Origin: Halarcobacter bivalviorum | GTDB taxonomy: Bacteria > Campylobacterota > Campylobacteria > Campylobacterales > Arcobacteraceae | Length of the DNA: 64,000 bases | Assembly (NCBI RefSeq): GCF_003346815.1 | Contig: NZ_CP031217.1 | Span: 682,001 to 746,000 of the forward strand | Direction: 5' to 3' | Shown: positions 18,191 through 28,623 of the stretch, one piece after another | Layout of the letters: the number at the start of each line of letters is the position of its first letter | Position numbering within the stretch: position 1 is the stretch's first letter | The notes under the pieces: generated by a model | The model's database searches: none | Told to the model about the DNA's origin: nothing | The model's input: only the letters and a program-made list of their open reading frames with translations | Program-made: the position numbers and the translations under genes

Positions 18191-20044
18191 TTAATCCTCT
18201 TGATTATTCTGGAAATAATTATTTAGTAAAATAGCATCTTTTTCATTTAGAACTTCTTTTAATTCTTCTATTGAAGCCTCTTTTATTTTCTCAAAAGTTC
18301 CAAAGTAAAGTAGTAGCTTTTTAACCTTTGCTTCACCAATACCTTTTATTTGTAAAAGTGAAACTTGTTTATCTTCTTTTCTTTTTTGTTTTTTATGAAA
18401 GTTTATAACAAATCTATGTGCTTCATCTCTTTGTCTTTGTATAAATTGTAGTCTTTGATCACTTGTTCGTAGTTTTAAACTTCTAATTTCACCACTTCTA
18501 TCTTTATAGTGAACAATATCTTTAGCTGCACCTTTTGCTCTATGAGCTTTTGCATCTACTTTCTCTTTTGCAATAGCTATAATATCTAAGTTTACTCCCA
18601 CAGATTGAACAATATCATAGGCAAGTTTTAATAGAGTCTCTCCACCATCAATTATCCATAAATCAGGAGCAGGATTTTTTTCAAAACTTTCAACTCTTCT
18701 TATTAGCATCTCTCTCATTTGTGAGTATTCATCTTTTGCTTCTAAGTTATAGTGTCTAAACTGTTTTTTATCAAAGGCATTTAGCTCTTCATTCCAAACA
18801 ACCATAGCTCCAACAGTTGCTTGACCCATCATATGGGAGTTATCAAAACTCTCTATTAAATATGGTAGAGTTTGTAGATTAAATAACTCTTTTAACTCAT
18901 CATAAATAGTTGTTTGATTTTTTGAAGATTCAATTCTAAGAAGTTCATCACAGTTATTTAAAGCAATATTTATTAAAGCTTTTTTCTTATCTTTTTTAGG
19001 GTTTATGATTTTAATATTTCTATTAAATCTTGTTTTTAAGAACTCTTCAATCTCTTCTTTTTCTTCAATTTCTTGTGCAATTAAAATCTCTTTTGGAAGT
19101 AGGGGGATTTCATTATCATAATAATTTACTATTGCTCTTTGATATGCTTCATTTAAGTCAATATCTTTATTATCTTCTAAAAAGTCTAATTTTATAAAAT
19201 CATAAGAAGAAGAGGTTATTTTCCCATCTCTTATAAACATTCTTACAACTACACCTTTTTTTGTACCAGCTTTTATTGCAAAAAGGTCTAAGTCTTCGTT
19301 TGAAGCTAAATCTATTCCTGATTTGATTTGAGATTTTTCAATTGATTTTATTCTATCTCTTAATTTCATAGCATCTTCAAATCTAAATTCATCTGAATAT
19401 TGCATCATCTTTTCACTTAGCTTACTTATTAGTTTATTTTTATTATAGATATATTCACAAGCTTCATCAACTAACTTTGCATATTCTGCCGTAGAAATCT
19501 TACCTTCACAAGGTGCATGACATTTTTTTATTTGATAGAAAAGACAAGCTTCTTTTCCTTTAATACATGATTTTTTCTGTACTAAAGGAACTATCTCATA
19601 AATTGAATCAAGCATATCTCTTGCTCCTGTTGAATAAGGACCAAAATATTTAATATTATTGTTTTTATGAACTCTTCTTGTTATTTCAAGTCTAGGAAAA
19701 AGTTCACTATTATCAAGCATTATATAAGGGTAGGTTTTATCATCTCTAAGTAAGATATTGTATTTAGGTTTTAATTGTTTAATTAAAGAGTTCTCTAAAA
19801 TCAAAGCTTCATGTTCATTTGGTACAACAATCCACTCTAAAGAGACTACCTCTGTAATCATTTTATAAATTCTAGGACCTAGCTTTTCTGCTGGTTGTAA
19901 AGAAGGAGTAAATTTAAAATATGATTTAACTCTGTTTTTAAGTACTTTTGCTTTACCTATATAGAGTAAATGACCATCTTTATCAAAATATTGATAAACT
20001 CCTGCTTCGTTTGGCAGTTGCTTTAATTTCTCTTCTAAATTCAT
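18191..20044 (-). CDS. uvrC: Excinuclease ABC subunit C
   Basis: It makes the dual incisions in nucleotide excision repair with UvrA and UvrB. The N-terminal GIY-YIG nuclease (VYQYFDKDGHLLYIGKAK), the UvrB-contact UVR motif (RFEDAMKLRDRIKSIE), the RNase H-like endonuclease domain (IESFDNSHMMGQ, WIIDGG) and the C-terminal helix-hairpin-helix (LLQIKGIGEAKVKKLL) are all present. The 617-residue length is standard. It heads an operon with alr and the Sel1 gene. Confidence 0.97.
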   Translation of the reverse strand: MNLEEKLKQLPNEAGVYQYFDKDGHLLYIGKAKVLKNRVKSYFKFTPSLQPAEKLGPRIYKMITEVVSLEWIVVPNEHEALILENSLIKQLKPKYNILLRDDKTYPYIMLDNSELFPRLEITRRVHKNNNIKYFGPYSTGARDMLDSIYEIVPLVQKKSCIKGKEACLFYQIKKCHAPCEGKISTAEYAKLVDEACEYIYNKNKLISKLSEKMMQYSDEFRFEDAMKLRDRIKSIEKSQIKSGIDLASNEDLDLFAIKAGTKKGVVVRMFIRDGKITSSSYDFIKLDFLEDNKDIDLNEAYQRAIVNYYDNEIPLLPKEILIAQEIEEKEEIEEFLKTRFNRNIKIINPKKDKKKALINIALNNCDELLRIESSKNQTTIYDELKELFNLQTLPYLIESFDNSHMMGQATVGAMVVWNEELNAFDKKQFRHYNLEAKDEYSQMREMLIRRVESFEKNPAPDLWIIDGGETLLKLAYDIVQSVGVNLDIIAIAKEKVDAKAHRAKGAAKDIVHYKDRSGEIRSLKLRTSDQRLQFIQRQRDEAHRFVINFHKKQKRKEDKQVSLLQIKGIGEAKVKKLLLYFGTFEKIKEASIEELKEVLNEKDAILLNNYFQNNQED

Positions 20045-20119
20045 TTTTGGATTTTATCTAAAAGAAGCTTTGTAATTTTGTAAAAGTAAATGTGACTTAT
20101 TTGTGACTTAAATATTTGC

Positions 20120-20125
20120 TATAAT
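20120..20125 (+). promoter_or_regulatory. -10 box (TATAAT) upstream of the orphan kinase
   Basis: TTGCTATAATAG lies 30 bases before the ATG at 20155, with an extended TG-like flank. The uvrC gene diverges from here. Confidence 0.5.
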
Positions 20126-20154
20126 AGTGTTAAAAAGTATTATAAAGTTATAAG

Positions 20155-22059
20155 ATGGAAACAAGCTCTAAGAGAATAATTTTTTTTATTAAATATACCC
20201 CTTTTGTTTTAAATATTCTGTTTTTTATCATAATTGTACAAGTGGTTCTTTACAATATCAATAAAAATTATAAAAATGAAATAGCTTTACTCTCTCAAAC
20301 ATATTTTGAAGAGAATAAAAATAGAATTAAATATGAGGTTGAAAAGGTTTATTCTATTTTAGAAGAGAAGAAAATAAGCTCAGAAGATAGGCTAAAAAAG
20401 GAGCTTAAAAGTAGAGTTTATGAAGCTCATTCTTTAGCAACAAATATTTATAAGCATGAGATTACTCCCCATAATAATAGTATTCATCAAAAAGAGCATG
20501 TCTTTCAAACTATTAAAAATGCATTAGGTGGTATTATTTATAACAATGGAAGAGGGTACTTTTTTATAGATGATGAAAAGGGAACAAAACTTCTTCAACC
20601 TTTAAATAAACAACTTGAAGGACAAAATCTATCAGCATACAAAGATATTACAGGATATAAGTTTGTACAAAAGATTATTGAAACAATAAACAATAAAAGT
20701 GAAAGTTTCGATACTTATTATTGGTATAAAAATGATAAAGATGATAAGCCTTTTAGAAAGATAAGTTTTTATAAATATTTTGAACCTTACAATTGTATTA
20801 TCGGTACGGGCGAGTATATAGATGATTTTGTAGATATTGAAAAAGAAGAGTTTTTAAATAATCTAAAAATGTTTTCTTCTTCTAAAAAGAGTTACTTTTT
20901 TGTAATTGATTATAAAAATGAAAAAGTATATTTAAATGAAGAGTTTTCTTATGATAAGAATGAAATATATTCTTTAAATATTGGCTTGATAAATAGAATA
21001 GTAGAAGAGACAAAAAAAGGTAATAGTTTTATAGAATATACACCAAAAATCAAAGAAGAAAATACTTTAAACAATCTAAAAATATCTTATGTAAAAGATT
21101 TCTCTCAATGGGGTTGGATTATTGGTACAGGCTTTTATATCAATGATTTAAATGAGCAATTAGAACAGAAAAAAGAGTTTCTTCTTGAGAAAAAAGAGTA
21201 TATGTTAAAAGAGTTTTTCTTTATTTGTGCAGTAATGCTTCTTTTAACTTTGTTATTCTCTTTATATCTTTCAAAACTTTTAACTGAAAAATTTACTAAA
21301 TATAAAAATAGTTTAAGAGAAAAAGAAAAATATCTAATGCAACAAAGTAAAATGGCTGCAATGGGAGAGATGTTATCTAATATTGCTCACCAATGGAGAC
21401 AACCTTTAAGTGTGATAAGATCTATTGCAACTGGTATGAAAATGCAAAATGATATGAATATGTTAGATAAAAATAGCTTTGATAAAAATATGGAACTTTT
21501 AAATGTTTCAACAGAATATTTATCACAAACAATTGAAGATTTTAGAAATTTTTTAAAACCAAATGAGAGTAAAAGTTTTATTACATATAAACTTTTAGAA
21601 GAAAAAATTGATAAGATTTTGAACTTAACACTAAAAAATTATGATATTAAATTAACTTTAGACTTAAGTGAAGAACTTTATTTAGAAGAGGTTGATAATA
21701 TTTTACTGCAAGCAATGATAAATATTATAAACAACTCAAAAGATGCTTTTTTGGCAAATGAATTTTCATATAAAAAATATATAAATATTGAAATCTATGA
21801 AAAAGATGAGAAGATAATTATCCAAATAGCAGATAATGCAGGTGGAATTTCTGAAGAGATTATGGATAGAATTTTTGAACCATATTTCACAACAAAACAT
21901 CAATCAGTAGGTACAGGAATAGGATTATATATTGTTAGAGAAATTGTTACAAAATATTTAAAAGGAAGAGTATTTGTAGAAAACTCTGATATGTATATAG
22001 AAGCAGAAGGTTATCAAGGAGTTTTATTTAGAATAGAACTTCCTAAAAAAGGTGAATAA
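20155..22059 (+). CDS. Membrane histidine kinase with double Cache sensor
   Basis: Membrane helix 1 (about residues 8-33) and helix 2 (about 350-375) enclose a periplasmic double Cache region. Both Cache modules show the GYFFI.D / W.WIIGTG.YI pattern (GRGYFFIDDEKG, CIIGTGEYIDD, WIIGTGFYIND). The kinase core has H412 in NIAHQWRQPL, N-box NIINNSKDAF, DNAGGI and the GTGIGLYIV G2 box. It should autophosphorylate on sensing a small extracellular ligand. No response regulator gene is adjacent, so the partner is encoded elsewhere. No clear Shine-Dalgarno sequence precedes ATG 20155. Confidence 0.93.
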   Translation: METSSKRIIFFIKYTPFVLNILFFIIIVQVVLYNINKNYKNEIALLSQTYFEENKNRIKYEVEKVYSILEEKKISSEDRLKKELKSRVYEAHSLATNIYKHEITPHNNSIHQKEHVFQTIKNALGGIIYNNGRGYFFIDDEKGTKLLQPLNKQLEGQNLSAYKDITGYKFVQKIIETINNKSESFDTYYWYKNDKDDKPFRKISFYKYFEPYNCIIGTGEYIDDFVDIEKEEFLNNLKMFSSSKKSYFFVIDYKNEKVYLNEEFSYDKNEIYSLNIGLINRIVEETKKGNSFIEYTPKIKEENTLNNLKISYVKDFSQWGWIIGTGFYINDLNEQLEQKKEFLLEKKEYMLKEFFFICAVMLLLTLLFSLYLSKLLTEKFTKYKNSLREKEKYLMQQSKMAAMGEMLSNIAHQWRQPLSVIRSIATGMKMQNDMNMLDKNSFDKNMELLNVSTEYLSQTIEDFRNFLKPNESKSFITYKLLEEKIDKILNLTLKNYDIKLTLDLSEELYLEEVDNILLQAMINIINNSKDAFLANEFSYKKYINIEIYEKDEKIIIQIADNAGGISEEIMDRIFEPYFTTKHQSVGTGIGLYIVREIVTKYLKGRVFVENSDMYIEAEGYQGVLFRIELPKKGE

Positions 22060-22071
22060 TTCACCTTTTTT
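22045..22071 (+). terminator. Bidirectional terminator between kinase and chemoreceptor genes
   Basis: A near-perfect 13-bp inverted repeat (A6-GGTGAAT, centre A, ATTCACC-T6) spans the kinase stop codon and ends at the convergent chemoreceptor stop. A- and T-runs flank both sides, so it can stop transcription from either strand. Confidence 0.85.
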
Positions 22072-24169
22072 AGATATCTTCTTTAGCTTTTACTTCTTCT
22101 TTCCCTTTAAACTCTTTATCATTTGCATTTGTTACGATTAATTTAGAAATTTTATCTGTTGTAATTGCTACATCATTTGTTTGTGCTGCAATCATTGCAT
22201 TTTCTTGTGTCTGTTTATCTAATTGATTAATTGCAATATTAATCTGTTCAATTCCTTGTAATTGTTCTCTTGAAGCAGTTTCAACATTTGAAATTAGATT
22301 AGTAGTTTGATTAATATTCTCATTTAAGTGTGAATACCCTTCAATCATTAAAGAAGAGACATTTTTACCTTCATTTGCTTTACTTGTAGCAGTCTCTACT
22401 AAAGTTTTAATCTCATTTGCCGCTTCAGCTGATCTATTAGCAAGATTTCTAACTTCAGCTGCAACAACGGCAAATCCTTTACCAGCTTCTCCAGCAGTAG
22501 CTGCTTCAACTGCTGCATTTAGTGAAAGAATATTTGTTTGAAAAGCAATTTGGTCAATAATTGAAATTGCTTCAGTAATTAGTGTTACTTGTTCATTTAT
22601 CTCTTCCATTGATTGTGCTGTTTTATTAGCTAAGTTGATTCCTTGACTTGCTGAAGCCTTTACATCAGTAGAAAGTGATGACATCTTTGAAATGCTTTCA
22701 CTGTTATTTCTAATTGTACTTGTAATTTCTTCTAATGCTGCTGCTGTCTCTTCTAAAGAACTTGCTGCATCTGTTGAACTTCTATTTAACTTATCTACAT
22801 TTCTTAATAAAATATTTGAACTTTTTTCAAGGGTTAATCCGTTTGCTTTATTTTCTATTAACATACTTGTAATAGAATCCCCTAAATTATTAACTCCTGT
22901 AGCTAGTTTTAAAAGATGTTCTTTTAAACTATTTTCATCTATTTTTGATAGATAGTTGTAGTTTGAATAATGGTCTAAAACTTTTAAAATATTTGCTATA
23001 TTTAATTCTAATTTTTCTGCCATTTTGTTTAATACTTCTTTTAGTTCAAGTAATGCAGGATTTGAAACAGTAGTTTTTAATCTTTGAGATAAATCTCCAT
23101 TCTCGAATTCAGATAATACTAAAATTGTCTCTTCAATTAGTTTTTTATCTTCTTCTATATTGTGTTTTGCTTTTTCTATATTTTTATTTACAACTTTAGC
23201 CATTTGAGAAAACTCATCATTTTTTGTATCATTTAAATGAATAATTTCATCATTTTCTCTATTTAGATATGCAAAAAATGATAATAGACCTTCTTGAAAA
23301 GTTTTAAGTGATTTAATTATATCTTTTGAAATAAAATAAGAAATAGAGATAATAACTAAAATATTAAGTAAGATAATTATTATTGTCAAAGTATTGAAAA
23401 AAGATGATTTCTCTTCTGTTTCTGCAACAATAGTATCATGTAATGTTTCCAAAACAGTCTCAGTAGAATGAATGGTTTTTCTTAGATTTTCAAGTAGTCC
23501 ATCATGTACAGTTAAACCTTTTTGTTCTTCAAAGTTTACAACTTTTAAGAAGCTATTTTTATAGTTTAGAAGGTTTTTTTTATACTCTTCATTCGAACTA
23601 TTTGAAATAAGTTTATTTATATTTTTTTCAAAGTTTTTAACATATTTTAAATCTTTTCGTAAGAAAAAGTCTTTTTCATCTTTTCTTAATTCAAGAATAG
23701 AAGTAAGCATAATATAATCATTAGAACTTTTTACATCTTCTTGTACTTTATGAACACTAGCTCTTAACTCTTTTCTTAAACCACTATTTTCATCAAGACC
23801 AATAACTAAATCAATTTTTACAATCTCTTGAAAAATTTCATTATATTTTTTACTAATTTCAATAAAGCTAAGAATGTTTTTTGTTTCCATTCCTAAGTCA
23901 TTTAAAGTAACAAGAATCTCTTTATTTTGTTGCGTTAATTCTTTGTAGCTTTTATTGAATCTTTCTACATATTTTAATTCATTTCTTTGTAAGAAGTCTT
24001 TTTCACTCTTTCTTAATTCTAATTCACTTATTTTTATCTCTTCAATAGATAAAAAAGCTTTATTAAGAGTGTTAATCTTACTCTCTTTGTAGGTTTCTGT
24101 TAAAACTAAAGTGATAAAACCCGCCAATACAGACATAGTTAAAAATATTAATTTATTCTTAATTGTCAT
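22070..24169 (-). CDS. Methyl-accepting chemotaxis protein with HBM-type sensor
   Basis: Helix 1 (residues 7-25) and helix 2 (about 262-284) flank a helical periplasmic domain. This domain holds two copies of the pattern ELRKxEKDFxxRxxLKYVxxFxK (near residues 50 and 160), as expected for a helical bimodular (HBM) sensor, a family known to bind organic acids in some bacteria. The cytoplasmic part has a HAMP-like region and the receptor tip [37 protein letters not shown]. There is no C-terminal xWxxF methyltransferase tether. The ligand is unknown. Confidence 0.92.
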   Translation of the reverse strand: MTIKNKLIFLTMSVLAGFITLVLTETYKESKINTLNKAFLSIEEIKISELELRKSEKDFLQRNELKYVERFNKSYKELTQQNKEILVTLNDLGMETKNILSFIEISKKYNEIFQEIVKIDLVIGLDENSGLRKELRASVHKVQEDVKSSNDYIMLTSILELRKDEKDFFLRKDLKYVKNFEKNINKLISNSSNEEYKKNLLNYKNSFLKVVNFEEQKGLTVHDGLLENLRKTIHSTETVLETLHDTIVAETEEKSSFFNTLTIIIILLNILVIISISYFISKDIIKSLKTFQEGLLSFFAYLNRENDEIIHLNDTKNDEFSQMAKVVNKNIEKAKHNIEEDKKLIEETILVLSEFENGDLSQRLKTTVSNPALLELKEVLNKMAEKLELNIANILKVLDHYSNYNYLSKIDENSLKEHLLKLATGVNNLGDSITSMLIENKANGLTLEKSSNILLRNVDKLNRSSTDAASSLEETAAALEEITSTIRNNSESISKMSSLSTDVKASASQGINLANKTAQSMEEINEQVTLITEAISIIDQIAFQTNILSLNAAVEAATAGEAGKGFAVVAAEVRNLANRSAEAANEIKTLVETATSKANEGKNVSSLMIEGYSHLNENINQTTNLISNVETASREQLQGIEQINIAINQLDKQTQENAMIAAQTNDVAITTDKISKLIVTNANDKEFKGKEEVKAKEDI

Positions 24170-24265
24170 AATTATCCTTACTTTTTTTTCTATATTTTAT
24201 AAAAGGATAAAGTCAAAAATAGGTCATGTAGATAACAATTAAAATGATTAGGTAATTTTTAAGAT

Positions 24266-24299
24266 AAAGCCCAAACAAAAGCTAATAGCTGAGGGCTTT
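24266..24299 (-). terminator. Terminator hairpin after the kinase/regulator operon
   Basis: AAAGCCC at 24266-24272 pairs with GGGCTTT at 24293-24299. The loop carries a smaller AGCTAATAGCT stem. It lies in the 182-base gap between the response regulator's 3' end and the chemoreceptor start, and the only other feature of that gap is AT-rich sequence. Confidence 0.55.
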
Positions 24300-24351
24300 T
24301 TACTTAATTTAAAAGTTAATTAATAATAAAAAAATTAGTAAAATTTATTTT

Positions 24352-25011
24352 TTATGAGAGTTTATAATTGAATTTGTAACCAAGATTATAGTCATTTACT
24401 ATAATTTCATTAAAAGTTTTTTGTCTTAGCCTTTTTATAATCATTCTAATTTTATTTTCATTATAAAAATCATTAGGATAAATTTCATTAAAAGCATCTT
24501 CTAAAGAGAACTTTAATTGCTCTTTATTACAGAAGTGTTCAAATAAAATATATTCATTTTTTGTTAATTTTATAATCTTTTTATCACAAGTTAGTCTTTT
24601 AAGACTTTTATCCCAGATATAGTCATTTTCTAAAGTGATTGAGTTTAAAATAGTATTTCTTGAAATAACAGTCTCTACTGTTTTAATAAACTCTTCTTTT
24701 TTTACAGGTTTAACCATATATGTTACTAAATTAAGTGGAATTGCTTTAATAAGAAAATCTTTATTATCATAAGCACTTAAAATAGCTATTTGACAAGTTA
24801 AATTCTTTTCCCTAATTTTTTTTATGAAAGTTAGACCATCCATTTCTTCCAAATTTATATCTACAATCATAAAATCAATATCTTTAGTTCCAACTATATC
24901 AAGAGCATCTTCTGCCCGACTAGTTTCATATATCTCATTAAAATAGTTTTTTAGATAATTTCTATAACCATCTCTAATAATTACATCATCTTCTAGAAAA
25001 AGCATATTCAT
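24352..25011 (-). CDS. Response regulator with winged-helix output domain
   Basis: The receiver domain has acidic pocket E7-D8-D9, phosphoacceptor D51 (IVDIN) and K101 (MVKPV). The C-terminal ~95 residues resemble an OmpR/PhoB-type DNA-binding domain (LTKNEYILFEHFC ... NDYNLGYKF). It starts five bases after the kinase gene, so the two form a two-component pair. Targets are unknown; the secreted protein gene upstream of the pair is one candidate. Confidence 0.88.
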   Translation of the reverse strand: MNMLFLEDDVIIRDGYRNYLKNYFNEIYETSRAEDALDIVGTKDIDFMIVDINLEEMDGLTFIKKIREKNLTCQIAILSAYDNKDFLIKAIPLNLVTYMVKPVKKEEFIKTVETVISRNTILNSITLENDYIWDKSLKRLTCDKKIIKLTKNEYILFEHFCNKEQLKFSLEDAFNEIYPNDFYNENKIRMIIKRLRQKTFNEIIVNDYNLGYKFNYKLS

Positions 25012-25016
25012 ATTAT

Positions 25017-26903
25017 TTATCCTAATATAGAGAATTTAACTCCATTTTTTGTATTTTCAACTAATAGTCTTTTTTTCATTCCATCTTCAATTAACATTTT
25101 TGACATATATAAACCAATACCATTATTGTGTTTATCATTTTTAGTTGTAAAGTATGGTTCAAAAACTCTATTAATATCCTCTTGTTTTATTTTTTCTCCA
25201 TTATTTTCTATTTCTAATAATGGTAAATTTTCTTTATTATGTATATAAATTGTAATTTTAGGATTATTAACTTTGTTTGTCTTTAAACTATCAATAGCAT
25301 TTTGAAGAATTACAGAAACTACTTGTGAATACTCTTCTTTATAACCTTCAGTTGAAATATCATTTTCGTAGTTTAAAGAAAGTTCTATTTGATTTTTATT
25401 AAAGTCACTTGTAAAATATTTAATTTGTTCTTCAATTACTTCACTTATTTTAAAAAAAGTTATAACTTTTTTAGGATGAAAATATTGAGAAAAACTAGAG
25501 ATTGTTTTTGACATTTCAATTACTTCATTTTCTATTAAGTCAATAGCTTTTTGAAAATCTTGTTTAGTACATTTTTCAATAGAATAATTCATATCAAAAA
25601 GAATTGAGTTTACTCTTGCAAGAGGTTGTTTCCATTGATGAGCAATATTATTTATCATCTCTCCCATTGCTGCAAGTTTTGTTGTTCTTAACATAAAAAT
25701 CTCATTCTCTTTAGCTTTTAATTCTAGCTGAATACTTTTCTCTTCAAGATTTTTTACTTTATAAGCAATAATAAGTGAGATAATAATAGTCTCATAAATA
25801 AAAACAAATTTTAATAAATACTCAATTAATAAAGGGTCTACAAAAACAAAAAATTGATTTGATGCAAAAAGTAAAAACATTGAAAATAAAGGAAACCAAA
25901 TTATCATTGAAATAGAAGAAAAAAGTGAATTTTTATAAGTTTTTAAAAGAATAAAAATCACTGTTGCAATTAGTAAAATAAATGAAAAGTTTAATAATAA
26001 AGATAGAGTTTCACTTATATTGTTTGTTATTAATAAATAGAGTCTTCCTATAATAAAGAGTGAAAATAGAAGTAATATATTTATATTTAAAATTTTTTCA
26101 CAAAGAACTTTTATTTTTAAAAATGGTTTCATAATATAAATCAAAGAGAAAATCATCAATAACCCAATAAATTGGAAAATAGATATTTGTAGATTACTTA
26201 ATGGTTCGGTTAAAAGGTATAAATGAATAAAATTAGTTGAAAAAGAGGCTGTGATAATTAATAAAATTAAATAAACAGAATAGTAAATATATATTTTTAC
26301 TTTTGTAATAAAATATAAAAAAGCATGATAAAAAAGCATAAGAAAGATTATTACAAAAAATATATTTGTAAGTGCTGTATCAAAGCCCATCATTTTATAA
26401 AAGTTTATTTCATCATATAACTCTACATTTGATGTAATAGGATAGTTTTGACTGTGAACTTTTAAATAAATAGAATCAAGCTCATTATCTAAAGGGAAAG
26501 AAGCTTTTCTAAAATGAATTGCATTTTTATTTGAATCACTTTTTAAACCCCAAGTAAATTCTTTTTTTACACTATTATCTTTTACATAATAGATATTAAC
26601 CTTATCTATTAAATAGTCATGAAATACTAAAAAATGTTTATTTTTATCTTCTAAGCTTTTGAAATCAAGTTTAATCCAAAAAGGGTCTTTGGAATATCCA
26701 AAAGATATATTTGTACTTTTTTGCCATTTATTTATTTTAATAATATCTGATATTGATTTATTTGAAGTATTATCTTTATAATAAAAGATTTCATCTAAAA
26801 TATGATGTTCAATATCATGTGTAAAATGTGAGCTATAAGCTTTAGAAGGGATTAGTAGGTTGATTGCAATTACAACAACAAATGTAACAAAAAAATTATA
26901 CAT
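25017..26903 (-). CDS. Histidine kinase with 7TMR-DISM sensor
   Basis: A signal peptide (residues 1-24) leads to a periplasmic DISMED2-like beta domain (about 30-165; note WIKLDF and the YLKVHSQ stretch). Next come about seven membrane helices (175-390) and a kinase core with H422 in NIAHQWKQPL, N-box ILQNAIDSL and GIGLYMSKMLIE. 7TMR-DISM proteins are thought to sense carbohydrate or other periplasmic ligands. The partner regulator follows immediately. The kinase starts 49 bases after the stop-side neighbour at 26953. Confidence 0.9.
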   Translation of the reverse strand: MYNFFVTFVVVIAINLLIPSKAYSSHFTHDIEHHILDEIFYYKDNTSNKSISDIIKINKWQKSTNISFGYSKDPFWIKLDFKSLEDKNKHFLVFHDYLIDKVNIYYVKDNSVKKEFTWGLKSDSNKNAIHFRKASFPLDNELDSIYLKVHSQNYPITSNVELYDEINFYKMMGFDTALTNIFFVIIFLMLFYHAFLYFITKVKIYIYYSVYLILLIITASFSTNFIHLYLLTEPLSNLQISIFQFIGLLMIFSLIYIMKPFLKIKVLCEKILNINILLLFSLFIIGRLYLLITNNISETLSLLLNFSFILLIATVIFILLKTYKNSLFSSISMIIWFPLFSMFLLFASNQFFVFVDPLLIEYLLKFVFIYETIIISLIIAYKVKNLEEKSIQLELKAKENEIFMLRTTKLAAMGEMINNIAHQWKQPLARVNSILFDMNYSIEKCTKQDFQKAIDLIENEVIEMSKTISSFSQYFHPKKVITFFKISEVIEEQIKYFTSDFNKNQIELSLNYENDISTEGYKEEYSQVVSVILQNAIDSLKTNKVNNPKITIYIHNKENLPLLEIENNGEKIKQEDINRVFEPYFTTKNDKHNNGIGLYMSKMLIEDGMKKRLLVENTKNGVKFSILG

Positions 26904-26952
26904 TTGTTATTGTAGTCATATCTCTATTAGAAAGAGCTAATAAATATAGCTT

Positions 26953-27864
26953 TTAATGATAGTTTATATAGTAAGGTTGTCTTTTAATATTTCTTGTTCC
27001 AACAGACTCTAATCCTAAAATCTGTTTTGGAGTCATTAAGGGTTTTTTATCATTTTTATAGAAGATTTTAAATCCACTGTTTGCTACAAGAGATTCATCT
27101 TGTGAATATAAATTATTATAAATTTGAACTTTTATTCCACCTCTACCATGTCCATCAATATTATAAATAAGTTCAATATTGTCATAGTTTTTAACTAACT
27201 CTTTTTTTCTTAGCATTCTTTCATGGAACATATGAACAATAAGTTTCTTCTTCTCTTTTATTCCATTTTCTTTTAAGTAATTGCTTATTAATTCTTGAGC
27301 TTGATTTACATCATCTCCAAAAATATGACCAATAAATTTACCTGGAGGATATTTTCTATGTTTTGGAATTTTAAATTCAGGGTCTAAAGCTAAATGAACA
27401 TTATCATATTTTAAATATTTTAAAACGGGTTGTAAAGCTTCATAAGGAGTATAAACACCAAGTTGTAAATCAATAATTACTGCAAAACCTTCTTTTTGAG
27501 CTCTTTCAATATATTTCATAACTGTTTTATGAGGAAGATTAATAATATAGTCATCATTTTTACCAGGATCTTTTGTTGCAAGTCCATAAATTAAGTGAAA
27601 TGCCAATTGAATATCAAAGTTTTCACCTAGTTCTTTTGTATAATAGCTACCTTTTTCTCTTAGTTTTACAACAACATTGTCAATTGGGCTTTCCCCAAGA
27701 ATACCTAAAGATGGAGTATAAGGTCTTCCATAAAAACCTACCATCACTTCACTTTTTTTAATCTCACTATTTTCAGCAGGTTTTTCAACTAAAGTTGTAT
27801 TAGCTAATACATTTTGAGTTAAAAAAGTAAATAGTGCAGTTATAAAAATTAAACTTTTTTTCAT
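26953..27864 (-). CDS. Secreted protein of unknown function, TIM-barrel-like
   Basis: A clear signal peptide (cut after VLA) precedes 280 residues. Strand-helix alternation with VGFYGRPYTPSLGILG, FAVIIDLQLG, VHLALDPEF, PGKFIGHIFGDDVNQAQ, KLIVHMFHERM and ELIYNIDGHG suggests an (alpha/beta)8 fold. The pattern LALDPEF...PG..IG....VN..Q..ISNYL...KKLIVHxF resembles a family of hypothetical secreted proteins that I remember from Actinobacteria. Acidic residues in DPEF and the DGHG turn could be catalytic, but I know of no assigned reaction. It is encoded directly upstream of the 7TMR-DISM kinase on the same strand. Confidence 0.6.
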   Translation of the reverse strand: MKKSLIFITALFTFLTQNVLANTTLVEKPAENSEIKKSEVMVGFYGRPYTPSLGILGESPIDNVVVKLREKGSYYTKELGENFDIQLAFHLIYGLATKDPGKNDDYIINLPHKTVMKYIERAQKEGFAVIIDLQLGVYTPYEALQPVLKYLKYDNVHLALDPEFKIPKHRKYPPGKFIGHIFGDDVNQAQELISNYLKENGIKEKKKLIVHMFHERMLRKKELVKNYDNIELIYNIDGHGRGGIKVQIYNNLYSQDESLVANSGFKIFYKNDKKPLMTPKQILGLESVGTRNIKRQPYYINYH

Positions 27865-27927
27865 TTGTCCGCTTTGTGTTAAATAATTTTCTTTGCGAAA
27901 GTATATTCAAAAATATTGAAAAAAAAT

Positions 27928-28623
27928 TTAAAAATTTGCTTTAAACCAAAGTTTCCAATAATTTTTACAAATAATTTTGAATTTTTTGAATTTTTTCTTT
28001 TGTTTTTTTTCAAGAATTGAAAAATAGGTACTTAAAAGTAGTTTTTCATCTTTTCTATTTAGCTTGAATTTTATAGAAATTGTAGCTAAATCGAAAAATC
28101 TGTTATTTTTTGAAGCAAACTCCCAGTCAATAAAAAATACTCTATTATTAAAAATTATATTTTCTTTATTTAAGTCATTGTGAGATAAAACAAAATCCTT
28201 TTTTTTATCATTTTTTTTAAGAATATCAATAGAATATTTTATCAGTTTTTTACTCTTTTTATCTTTCAAATAGTTTTTGTAATTTAAAAACTCTTTTTTC
28301 AAAGAGTAGGGCTTTTTTTTATATTTTATTCCATGAAGTTTTTTTAAACTCTTAGCTAAAATTTTTATTTGTTTTTTTGATAAACTTTTTTTATGCTTAC
28401 CAGCTAAAAATTCACAAGTCATAAATTTTAAATCTTTATCTAAATAAATAGGTTTAGAAGCAAGATTTTTCTTATAAGCAAGAGTTTGAATTTTAAACTC
28501 TTGTTTTCTATCTATTTTTACTGAATGAGCTTTCTTAAAAAATCTTAATATAAACTCTTTGTTGTTTTTTTCTATCTTATAAACTTCATTACAAAGCCCT
28601 TGGGTTTTAACTCTTTTTATCAT
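27928..28623 (-). CDS. APH/choline kinase-family phosphotransferase
   Basis: This small (231 residues), extremely lysine-rich protein has the aminoglycoside/choline kinase catalytic loop LSHNDLNKENIIF (Asp as base, Asn for Mg) and the metal motif FFIDWEFASKNNRFFDLA. The N-terminal lobe carries an ATP-binding-like strand with VYKIEKNNKEFILRFFKK. It probably phosphorylates choline, ethanolamine, thiamine or another small alcohol. It begins exactly at the base after the glutathione peroxidase stop codon and is the last gene of a four-gene run. Confidence 0.8.
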   Translation of the reverse strand: MIKRVKTQGLCNEVYKIEKNNKEFILRFFKKAHSVKIDRKQEFKIQTLAYKKNLASKPIYLDKDLKFMTCEFLAGKHKKSLSKKQIKILAKSLKKLHGIKYKKKPYSLKKEFLNYKNYLKDKKSKKLIKYSIDILKKNDKKKDFVLSHNDLNKENIIFNNRVFFIDWEFASKNNRFFDLATISIKFKLNRKDEKLLLSTYFSILEKKQKKKFKKFKIICKNYWKLWFKANF

